Assembly: GCA_020024855.1 (NCBI GenBank)
Contig: JAHHTB010000040.1
Span: 1-13,572 of the forward strand
Length of the DNA: 13,572 bases
Origin: Fusobacterium sp.
GTDB taxonomy: Bacteria; Fusobacteriota; Fusobacteriia; Fusobacteriales; Fusobacteriaceae
Direction of reading: 5' to 3'
Made by a program: the position numbers and the translations under genes. This document shows, piece by piece, positions 1 through 7,181 of this stretch. The notes beneath the pieces are model-generated. The model was not told the DNA's origin. It was given only the letters and a program-made list of their open reading frames with translations, and searched no databases. The first letter of the stretch is position 1, and the number at the start of each line of letters is the position of its first letter.

Positions 1-40
1 ATTTAAAATAAATAAAATAAGTAAATAGATGTGCTATAAA

Positions 41-69
41 TTGAAAAATATAGAAAAATATGTTAAAAT
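41..69 (+). promoter_or_regulatory. Putative sigma-70-type promoter of the dusB-mutS-lpt operon
   Basis: A -35-like TTGAAA (41-46) is separated by exactly 17 bases from a -10-like TAAAAT (64-69). The -10 is preceded by TGT (61-63), giving an extended -10 (TGnTAAAAT). Both hexamers match consensus at 5 of 6 positions. Transcription would begin near 76-77, leaving a leader of about 40 nt before the dusB ATG at 117. Chance matches are common in sequence this AT-rich, but the ideal spacing plus the TG extension make this the best candidate in the window. No operator or riboswitch-like fold is evident in the short leader. Confidence 0.55.
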
Positions 70-106
70 TTTATATTGTGGTTTAGTGTGCTTTGTAATG
101 GAAAAT

Positions 107-111
107 GGAGG
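107..111 (+). promoter_or_regulatory. Ribosome binding site that decides the dusB start
   Basis: GGAGG lies 5 nt upstream of the ATG at 117. An in-frame ATG at 105 overlaps this Shine-Dalgarno and has no comparable one of its own. The start at 117 is therefore preferred, making the protein MKIYIAPMAGVTD..., in line with the family, where the PMAGVTD motif lies very close to the N terminus. Confidence 0.8.
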
Positions 112-116
112 AAAAA

Positions 117-1049
117 ATGAAAATATACATAGCTCCTATGGCAGGAGTTACGGATTATACATTCAGAGGAATTTTAGAAGAATTTAATCCAGATTTAGTA
201 TTTACAGAAATGGTTAGTGTAAATGCTATGGAGATGATGAATGATAAAACTTTAAATAAGCTTTTAAGACTAAGAGCAGGAGAAGCAGTTCAAGTTTTTG
301 GAAATGATATAGAAAAAATAGTTGCCAGTGTAAAATATCTTGAAGAAAAAGGTGTAACTCATATAGATATAAATGCAGGTTGTCCTATGGCAAAAATTGT
401 AAAAAATGGATATGGATCAGGTCTTCTTGCAGACCCTGAGCATATAAGAAATATTCTTATTGCTGTGAAAAAAGTTTTAAAACCTGAAACAAAACTTTCT
501 ATAAAAATAAGAGTTGGCTTTAGGGGAGTAAAAGAATATGTAAAAATAGCTAAGATTGCAGAAGAATGTGGTTGTTGTCATATAACTGTTCATGGAAGAA
601 CAAGAGAACAGATGTATACAGGAAAAGCTGATTGGAATACAATAAAAGAAGTGAAAGAAGCAGTATCTATTCCTGTAATAGGAAATGGAGATATTTTTAC
701 AGCAGAAGATGCTCTTGAAAGAATAAAGCTTTCTGGAGTAGATGGAGTTATGCTTGCTAGAGGAATCTGTGGAAATCCTTGGCTTATAAGAGATATAAGA
801 GAAATATTAGAGTATGGGGAAGTGAAAACAGAAGTAACTTCAAAAGAAAAAATAGAGATGGCTATAAAACATATCTTAAAAGCTAGAGAAGATAATGAAA
901 GCGATAAATTTATATATGAGATGAGAAAACATATTTGTTGGTATCTTAAAGGAATCAGAGGTTCAGCAGAAGCTAAAAATGCAATAAATAAATGTGATGA
1001 TTATTGTGAAGTAATAAAGATATTAGAAAAACTTAAAGAGAAAGTTTAA
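117..1049 (+). CDS. dusB: tRNA-dihydrouridine synthase, DusB-like (310 aa)
   Basis: A flavoprotein of the Dus family, which reduces specific uridines in tRNA to dihydrouridine using FMN and NADPH in the cytoplasm. Visible from the start at 117: an N-terminal PMAGVTD motif (residues 7-13) of the TIM-barrel; NAGCPM (86-91), whose Cys89 matches the catalytic acid cysteine; SIKIRVG (128-134); HGRTREQMYTG (159-169); and the FMN-phosphate-binding pair GNGDI (189-193) and MLARG (212-216). A helical C-terminal domain carries MRKHICWYLKG (269-279), typical of the tRNA-binding part. Length is normal for the family (about 310-330). A longer version starting at 105 is possible but lacks its own Shine-Dalgarno. 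The gene is the first of the apparent operon, 14 bp before mutS. Family assignment is very secure. The DusB subtype, and so which uridine is modified, is inferred from overall resemblance only. Confidence 0.93.
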   Translation: MKIYIAPMAGVTDYTFRGILEEFNPDLVFTEMVSVNAMEMMNDKTLNKLLRLRAGEAVQVFGNDIEKIVASVKYLEEKGVTHIDINAGCPMAKIVKNGYGSGLLADPEHIRNILIAVKKVLKPETKLSIKIRVGFRGVKEYVKIAKIAEECGCCHITVHGRTREQMYTGKADWNTIKEVKEAVSIPVIGNGDIFTAEDALERIKLSGVDGVMLARGICGNPWLIRDIREILEYGEVKTEVTSKEKIEMAIKHILKAREDNESDKFIYEMRKHICWYLKGIRGSAEAKNAINKCDDYCEVIKILEKLKEKV

Positions 1050-1050
1050 G

Positions 1051-1058
1051 AAGGTGAT
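1051..1058 (+). promoter_or_regulatory. Ribosome binding site supporting the TTG start of mutS
   Basis: AAGGTGAT matches the part of the anti-Shine-Dalgarno complement that reads AGGTGAT and ends 5 nt before the TTG at 1064. No comparable site precedes the in-frame ATG codons at 1085 and 1088, so translation most likely initiates at TTG. Confidence 0.7.
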
Positions 1059-1063
1059 ATTTA

Positions 1064-3676
1064 TTGGTATTAGATGATACTCCTATGATGAAACAATATA
1101 ATGAAATAAAAGCTAACTATAAAGATAGCATTCTTTTTTATAGAATGGGAGATTTTTATGAAATGTTCTATGAAGATGCCAAAATAGCTTCAAAAGAACT
1201 TGGTCTTACTCTTACAAAAAGAAATAAAAAAACTGATGTTCCACTTGCTGGAATACCGTATCATTCAGCATCTTCATATATAGCAAAACTTGTTGGAAAA
1301 GGTTATAAGGTTGCAATATGTGAGCAAGTAGAAGATCCAAAACAAGCAAAAGGAATAGTGAAAAGAGATGTTATAAGGATAATAACTCCAGGAACAATAA
1401 TAGATACTGAGTATCTTGATGAAAAGGTAAACAACTATCTTCTTGGAATTTTAATAGATAATAAAAAAATAGCCTTAGCTTATGTTGATATTACAACAGG
1501 TGAGTTTAGAGTTTCTGAAATGAATGATGAAAATGTAGGATATAAGCTTTTAGGAGAAATAAATAAAATTTCTCCTAAAGAGATTTTGACAGATGATAAA
1601 GGATACTTATTTCTTTCTCAAGAATTAGAAAATCATAGAATGAAAGATGGAATAAGTCTTCAAAAAATAGCAGCTATAAGAAATAGTGAAAAATATCTTA
1701 CAGAATATTTTAATATTCAATCTTTAGAAAGTTTTGGAATTGTTGATAAAGAGTTAGTAATAAAAGCAGCAGCAATGATATTAAAATATGTTGTAGAACT
1801 TCAAAAAGGAAAAGAAGTCCCTGTAACAAAAATCACATATACAAGTAGTGAAGATATAATGGAATTAAATCTTACAACACAAAAGAACCTAGATATAATT
1901 TCAAATTGGCGTGGAGAAAGTACAAATGGTTCTCTTTTATGGGTTCTAGATTATTGTAAAAGTTCTATGGGAAGTCGTCTTTTGAAAAAAATAATAAAAA
2001 ATCCACTTCTTAATATAGAAAAAATAAAAAAAAGACAGGAGCATATAGGCTTTTTTATAAATGAAGTTCTTTTAAGAGAAGAAATAAGAGAAAAATTAAA
2101 AGATATTTATGATATAGAAAGAATTATAGGAAAACTTGTCCTTGAAACTATAAATGGAAGAGATTTAGTAGCATTAAAACAATCTATAAGAAGTAGTTTA
2201 GAACTTTATAAATTACTTAAAGGACACGAACTTTTTAAAATAGATACTGAAAAACTTGTAAATGTATATAATCTCATAGAAAGAATAATAGTGGAAGATC
2301 CGCCATTTTTAATAAGAGAGGGTGGAATTATTAGAGATGGATATAATAAAGAGCTTGATGAACTTCGTGATATTTCAAATCACGGAAAAGATTATATATT
2401 AAAAATAGAAACAGAAGAAAGAGAAAAAACAGGAATTAAAGGTTTAAAAATAAAATATAATAAAGTTTTTGGATATTTTATTGAGATAACAAAAGCAAAT
2501 ATTGAAAATGTTCCTGATTATTATATAAGAAAGCAAACTTTGGCAAATGCAGAAAGATATATAGTTCCTGAGCTAAAAACATATGAAGAGAAAGTCCTTA
2601 ATGCTAAAACAAGAATAGAGACTTTAGAGTATTATTTATTTAAAGAATTAACAAACGAAATAAAAGAATATAGAGAATCTCTTCAAGATTTAGGATATAA
2701 AATTGGGTATCTTGATGTAATAACAAATCTTTCTCATGTAGCAATAAAAAATGGTTATATTAAGCCTGAAATTACTGAGGAGTCAACATTGGAAATATTA
2801 GGTGGAAGACATCCAATAATAGAAAAACTTATTCCTGCTGGAGAATTTGTAAAAAATAAAGTTATTTTAGACGATAAAAAGAATTTTATAGTTTTAACAG
2901 GACCTAATATGTCTGGAAAATCAACTTATATGAAACAAATAGCATTAATAATTATAATGTCTCATATAGGATCTTATGTTCCAGCTGACTATGCTAGAAT
3001 AGGACTTGTGGATAGAATATTTACAAGGATAGGTGCTAGTGATGACCTTATGACAGGTCAATCAACTTTTATGCTTGAGATGAGTGAAGTAGCAAATATA
3101 TTAAATAGTGCTACTTCAAAATCATTTATTATTTTAGATGAGATAGGAAGAGGAACATCAACATTTGATGGAATTTCTATTGCAACTGCAATATCAGAAT
3201 ATATTCATGATAAAATAGGAGCAAAAACTATATTTGCAACTCACTATCATGAACTTACTCAACTATGTGATAAACTTGATAGAGCAGAAAATTATAGAAT
3301 AGAAGTAGAAGAAAATGATAAAGAGATTAAATTTTTAAGAGAGATAGTAAAAGGTGGGGCTGATAAATCTTATGGAATAGAGGTTGCAAGACTTGCTGGT
3401 CTTCCTAAAGAAATACTTATTAACTCAAAGAAAATTTTAAAAACTTTAGAAGAGAGAAAGAATATTATAGAAAAGAAACTTGGTGGGGAACAGATGATGT
3501 TATTTGGTTCTTTAGTTCAAGAGGAAGCAAAAAAAGAAGAGCTAATAAAAGAAGAAAAAAGTATATCAAAAGAAGAGGAGTTAATTATAAAACTTCTTCG
3601 TGATGTAGATATTAATTCTTTAACACCAATGGATGCAATGATAAAACTTAATGAACTTAAGAAATTATTAAATTAG
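1064..3676 (+). CDS. mutS: DNA mismatch repair protein MutS (870 aa, TTG start)
   Basis: The mismatch sensor of post-replicative repair: a dimeric ABC-family ATPase that clamps DNA at mispairs and recruits MutL. The N-terminal mismatch-binding domain has GDFYEMF, with the Phe-Tyr-Glu wedge at residues 31-33. Connector, lever and clamp domains follow to about residue 565. The ATPase has Walker A GPNMSGKST (613-621), Walker B with signature LDEIGRGTST (691-700) and ATHYHEL (725-731). QMMLF at 810-814 fits the sliding-clamp-binding consensus QxxLF, and the tail ends in the usual SLTPMDAMIKLNELKKLL. Full length and an intact domain I exclude the MutS2 paralogue. The TTG start is backed by a Shine-Dalgarno and by MutS proteins commonly having a few residues before the TPMMxQY motif; starting at the later ATGs would cut into it. 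The stop codon overlaps the next gene's Shine-Dalgarno. No mutL is adjacent. Confidence 0.97.
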   Translation: MVLDDTPMMKQYNEIKANYKDSILFYRMGDFYEMFYEDAKIASKELGLTLTKRNKKTDVPLAGIPYHSASSYIAKLVGKGYKVAICEQVEDPKQAKGIVKRDVIRIITPGTIIDTEYLDEKVNNYLLGILIDNKKIALAYVDITTGEFRVSEMNDENVGYKLLGEINKISPKEILTDDKGYLFLSQELENHRMKDGISLQKIAAIRNSEKYLTEYFNIQSLESFGIVDKELVIKAAAMILKYVVELQKGKEVPVTKITYTSSEDIMELNLTTQKNLDIISNWRGESTNGSLLWVLDYCKSSMGSRLLKKIIKNPLLNIEKIKKRQEHIGFFINEVLLREEIREKLKDIYDIERIIGKLVLETINGRDLVALKQSIRSSLELYKLLKGHELFKIDTEKLVNVYNLIERIIVEDPPFLIREGGIIRDGYNKELDELRDISNHGKDYILKIETEEREKTGIKGLKIKYNKVFGYFIEITKANIENVPDYYIRKQTLANAERYIVPELKTYEEKVLNAKTRIETLEYYLFKELTNEIKEYRESLQDLGYKIGYLDVITNLSHVAIKNGYIKPEITEESTLEILGGRHPIIEKLIPAGEFVKNKVILDDKKNFIVLTGPNMSGKSTYMKQIALIIIMSHIGSYVPADYARIGLVDRIFTRIGASDDLMTGQSTFMLEMSEVANILNSATSKSFIILDEIGRGTSTFDGISIATAISEYIHDKIGAKTIFATHYHELTQLCDKLDRAENYRIEVEENDKEIKFLREIVKGGADKSYGIEVARLAGLPKEILINSKKILKTLEERKNIIEKKLGGEQMMLFGSLVQEEAKKEELIKEEKSISKEEELIIKLLRDVDINSLTPMDAMIKLNELKKLLN

Positions 3677-3684
3677 GAGGCAGT

Positions 3685-6405
3685 ATGAAAAAGAAAGTAT
3701 TGTACTCTATCATTTTTATTTTGATAGTTGTTTTGGGATATTTAAACTATTTTAGGGAAGAACCATTAATAAAAGAAGTGGAAGAAATAATTGAAACAAC
3801 AAATGTAGCTTATGAGACATCGGGTTATTTTATAGAAGCTGAAAAACAATTTGATAATTTAAAATCAAAAGATACAACTTTTGAAAAAGCAAAAGCAAAA
3901 TATGAAGATATGGTTTTATCAGGAGAGAATGTTTTACTTGATGCTACAAAAAATTTATTTTTAAAAAATAATATTGTAGGGAAAAGTGGAAATGAATGGG
4001 AATTTTTTTCAGATAAATTAGATTACAATCAACTTAAAGATTCTGTTACTTCAGACACAGGAGTAAAAGCTATAAATAAACTTCAAGATCTTATAATAAA
4101 AGGTAAAAATTTTAAAACAAATAGTAAATTTGATTTTATAGATTTAGTGGATAATGTTGAAATAAAAAATGGAGATACAGAACTTTTTGGAGATATAGGA
4201 AGATACACTTCTAAAGATAAAATAATAACTTTAAAAAATAACGGAAAGTATAAGACAAAAGATAAAGATGGAAAAGAAATTTCTGGAACTTTTAAAAATG
4301 GATTATATGATTCTGAAAAAAAGACTTTAGAATTATTTAATACTTTTACAATAAATTATGGTGGAATTACTCTTTCAGGAAAAAAAATATGGTATAATGG
4401 GATGAATAAAGGATTCATAATTCCTGATAGTCCATTAATTATTACTGGAGGATATGAAATTATTCCAAAAGAGATAAAAAATCCAGATGGAGATAATATA
4501 ATTGATATTGTAGGAGAGATAAAAGGAACTAATAAAGATATATCTTTTAGAGCAGATAAAGGATATTATGATACATTAGAAAAGAAATTATATATTTTTG
4601 GTGACATTATTGTAACTTCTAAAGCTGGAGAAAGAGTTGAAGCTGAAAAAATGATTTATGATGCAAATACAAAAGAGGCTGACTTTATAGGAAAAAATAA
4701 TAAAGTTATTTATAGCTTTAATGATAGAAAAGCAGAAGCAACAAAATTTTTATATAATTCTGATAGTAAAATAATAAAGCTTGATAATGGTTACATCTAT
4801 GAAGATAACCTTTATAAAAGTCAAGGACAAAAATTAGATTATAATAGTGAAACAGGAGATGGAATAATATATTTTGGAAATCTTGTAACAAAAGAGAAAA
4901 ATGAAAAAGCAAAAGGTGACAAAATTGTATTCAATAGTAAAAAGAAAGATTATATTGTTGAAAAAAATGCAGAAGTAACTAGTGGGGAATATTTATTCAA
5001 AAGTGATAGAGTAGACTATCTTAATAGTACAGGTTTTGCTCATCTTTTAGACCCATTTACAATTACAAATTTAAAAGATAAAAGTGTAATAAGTGGAAAT
5101 AAAGGCGAATATAATATTTCAACTCAAGATTTTGTAAGTCCAGAAAAAGTTTCTTATATAAGTGGAAAAGAAAGTGTTACAGGAGATGAGTTTGCTTATA
5201 ATCTAAAAACAGAAATTGGGAAAATAAATAAGAACCTTATGTATAAAAATAAAGAAAATGGAATAACTTTAACAAGTGATACAGGATCTTTTAAGAAAAA
5301 TAAATATGTTAAGGTTGAAAAAAATGTTAAAATATCAACATTAAAAGAAGAAATCTTTGCTGAAAAAGGTGAATATAATCTTCAAACTAAAAAGGTTTAT
5401 ATACCTGAAAAAATAAATTTTAATTCAAAAGATCAAAAAATAAAAGGAACTATATATGATGGAGTATATGAAATAGAGAATAAAATTCTCACAGGTAATA
5501 CATTAAATGCTATTACAGATAAAAAAGAAACAATCTCTAGTAAAAAAGCTTTATATTATATAGAAAAAAATACTTTAAAACTTTTAGGAGATGTAAAGAT
5601 AACAGATAATAATTCAGTTATAACAAGTGAAGATATAGATTATAATACAAAAATAAGAGAAGCAGTAAGTAATACACCATTTAAACTTATTTATGATAAA
5701 TCTTTTACTGTTACAGGAAATGATGGTATTGCAAATATAGAAAATGAAAAAATAAAAGGAAATATAGTAAAAATAGTATCAAATAAAAATGAAGAATTTT
5801 CAGCAGATAAAGTTGATGGAAATATGAAAGAGATGAGATTCGATTTCATTGGAAATGCTAAAGGTAAGGTTTATGATAAAGATAAGGAAACTGGAGAAGT
5901 AATTCCTATTACATATACTGGAGATTATGTAAGAGTTTATTTTAAAAAAGAGAATGGAAGTTATAAAGCTATAAGAACTGAAGGAAGGAAAAATAGTATA
6001 ATAAAAAGAGAAAATCAAAAGTTTAGTTCAGATTATATAGAGATGGATCTTACTAGAAATATTGTATATGCAGGAAAGAATAATAAAGTTATTTTAAATA
6101 ATGAAAATGGTAAAACAATAATAACAGGTGATATATTAAGTGGAAATACAAACACAAACATAATGGAAGGAAAAGGAAATGTTATTATTGTAAATACAGC
6201 TAAAGATGGAAAAGTTACAACATTAAAAGGTCAAGAAAGTATAGTTGATAATAACAACAATACAGTTGAAATGTTAAAAGATGTAATTGCTGAAAATGAA
6301 GAAGTAATTATTAATGCTGATAGAGTAATATATAATAAGCTTACAAATAAAGTGAAAGCTTTTGGAAAAGTGTTAGTAAACTATAAAGTTAATAATAAAA
6401 AATAA
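3685..6405 (+). CDS. Giant LptC/LptA-like (OstA-fold) periplasmic repeat protein, probable LPS bridge (906 aa)
   Basis: Seen: a KKK-led hydrophobic segment (residues 5-20) forms one N-terminal membrane anchor with no cleavage site or lipobox. The rest is hydrophilic, rich in Lys, Asn, Asp and Glu, and contains no cysteine. From about residue 150 to the C terminus it is a chain of degenerate modules of about 30 residues, each with an acidic/aromatic core such as EAEKMIYDANTKEADF (319-334), GDKIVFNSKKKDYIV (411-425), AEKGEYNLQTKKVYI (559-573) and NADRVIYNKLTNKVKAF (877-893). This pattern resembles OstA/LptA repeats, which fold into an open beta-jellyroll. Family knowledge: LptC is a single-span jellyroll protein of about 190 residues and LptA a soluble jellyroll; both pass LPS from the LptB2FG transporter to LptD. 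The gene lies 11 bp before lptB, where lptC-lptA would be expected. Inference: one protein combining the LptC anchor and an extended LptA-like groove. A TamB/YhdP-like phospholipid bridge or another envelope role cannot be excluded. Shine-Dalgarno AGGAGG ends 4 nt before the ATG. Confidence 0.75.
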   Translation: MKKKVLYSIIFILIVVLGYLNYFREEPLIKEVEEIIETTNVAYETSGYFIEAEKQFDNLKSKDTTFEKAKAKYEDMVLSGENVLLDATKNLFLKNNIVGKSGNEWEFFSDKLDYNQLKDSVTSDTGVKAINKLQDLIIKGKNFKTNSKFDFIDLVDNVEIKNGDTELFGDIGRYTSKDKIITLKNNGKYKTKDKDGKEISGTFKNGLYDSEKKTLELFNTFTINYGGITLSGKKIWYNGMNKGFIIPDSPLIITGGYEIIPKEIKNPDGDNIIDIVGEIKGTNKDISFRADKGYYDTLEKKLYIFGDIIVTSKAGERVEAEKMIYDANTKEADFIGKNNKVIYSFNDRKAEATKFLYNSDSKIIKLDNGYIYEDNLYKSQGQKLDYNSETGDGIIYFGNLVTKEKNEKAKGDKIVFNSKKKDYIVEKNAEVTSGEYLFKSDRVDYLNSTGFAHLLDPFTITNLKDKSVISGNKGEYNISTQDFVSPEKVSYISGKESVTGDEFAYNLKTEIGKINKNLMYKNKENGITLTSDTGSFKKNKYVKVEKNVKISTLKEEIFAEKGEYNLQTKKVYIPEKINFNSKDQKIKGTIYDGVYEIENKILTGNTLNAITDKKETISSKKALYYIEKNTLKLLGDVKITDNNSVITSEDIDYNTKIREAVSNTPFKLIYDKSFTVTGNDGIANIENEKIKGNIVKIVSNKNEEFSADKVDGNMKEMRFDFIGNAKGKVYDKDKETGEVIPITYTGDYVRVYFKKENGSYKAIRTEGRKNSIIKRENQKFSSDYIEMDLTRNIVYAGKNNKVILNNENGKTIITGDILSGNTNTNIMEGKGNVIIVNTAKDGKVTTLKGQESIVDNNNNTVEMLKDVIAENEEVIINADRVIYNKLTNKVKAFGKVLVNYKVNNKK
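4543..6372 (+). repeat. Protein-level tandem array of about 19 OstA-type repeats
   Basis: Aligning by eye on the motif (A/S/G)(D/E/S)(K/x)xxY(N/D)xxxxx, repeat units begin near residues 287, 317, 348, 377, 407, 435, 467, 496, 525, 555, 584, 615, 644, 673, 703, 778, 809, 846 and 872 of the protein encoded at 3685-6405. Spacing is 28-32 residues for the first fifteen and less regular near 740-850. Two or three weaker modules may precede them (residues 155-260). The units are too diverged to be visible as DNA repeats, so this is an old, structurally constrained array and not a recent expansion. Unit boundaries are approximate. Confidence 0.65.
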
Positions 6406-6416
6406 GGAGACATAGT

Positions 6417-7142
6417 ATGATAAGTATAGAAGCTCAAAATCTATGCAAAAGTTATAAAAAAAGACAAGTTGTTAAAAATGTCAGCCTTAAAGTAAACAAA
6501 GGAGAGATAGTTGGTCTTCTTGGACCTAATGGAGCAGGAAAAACAACAACCTTCTACATGATAACAGGAATTATAAAACCTGAAAGTGGAAAAGTTTACT
6601 GTAGTGAAAAAGAAATAACTTCTTATCCTATGTATAAGAGAGCAAATCTTGGAATTGGATACCTTGCTCAAGAACCTTCAATATTTAGAAATCTAACAGT
6701 TGAAGAAAATATATATGCTATTCTTGAGATGAAAAATATTCCAAAGGAACAGCAAGACAAAGAAGTTGAACAACTTTTAAGAGAGTTTAAATTAACTCAT
6801 GTTGCAAAATCTTTAGGATATTCATTATCAGGAGGAGAAAGAAGAAGAGTTGAGATAGCAAGAACAATTGCAAATAATCCAGATTTTATTCTTCTTGATG
6901 AGCCTTTTGCAGGAGTAGATCCAATAGCTGTAGAAGATATCCAAGATATAATAAAATATCTTAAAGAAAGAGGGCTTGGAATATTAATAACAGACCATAG
7001 TGTGAGAGAAACTCTTAAAATCACAGAGAGAGCTTATATTATGGCAGAGGGACAAGTTCTTATAAGTGGAACTCCTGAAGAGATAGCTGAAAATGAACTT
7101 GCTAAAAAAATATATCTTGGCGAAAACTTTAAATTAGATTAA
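6417..7142 (+). CDS. lptB: LPS export ABC transporter ATPase LptB (241 aa)
   Basis: The cytoplasmic ATPase of the LptB2FGC transporter, which extracts lipopolysaccharide from the inner membrane and drives it along the periplasmic bridge. All ABC motifs are intact: Walker A GPNGAGKTT (36-44), Q-loop Gln85 within YLAQEPSIFRNLTVEEN, signature LSGGE (137-141), Walker B FILLDEP (157-163), D-loop AGVD (165-168) and H-loop His194. The YLxQExSIFRxL stretch and the ERRRVEIAR sequence after the signature are characteristic of LptB, as opposed to branched-chain amino-acid ATPases (LivF/LivG), which share the fold. Length equals that of the usual LptB (about 241). It directly follows the OstA-repeat gene, with AAGGAGA 6 nt before the ATG. 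The partner permeases LptF and LptG are not in the window. Confidence 0.96.
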   Translation: MISIEAQNLCKSYKKRQVVKNVSLKVNKGEIVGLLGPNGAGKTTTFYMITGIIKPESGKVYCSEKEITSYPMYKRANLGIGYLAQEPSIFRNLTVEENIYAILEMKNIPKEQQDKEVEQLLREFKLTHVAKSLGYSLSGGERRRVEIARTIANNPDFILLDEPFAGVDPIAVEDIQDIIKYLKERGLGILITDHSVRETLKITERAYIMAEGQVLISGTPEEIAENELAKKIYLGENFKLD

Positions 7143-7181
7143 AAAATTATAAAAAATATATAAGATAAAAACGGAGGCAAA

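Noticed and set aside
1064..3676. Possible MutS2 rather than MutS
   Set aside because: The N-terminal mismatch-recognition domain with the Phe-Tyr-Glu wedge is present, and there is no C-terminal Smr nuclease domain.
7143..7181. Possible T-box leader or separate promoter for alaS
   Set aside because: The gap is only 39 bp, far too short for a T-box. I could not find -35 and -10 hexamers at acceptable spacing; TATAAA at 7148-7153 has no partner at 16-18 bp.
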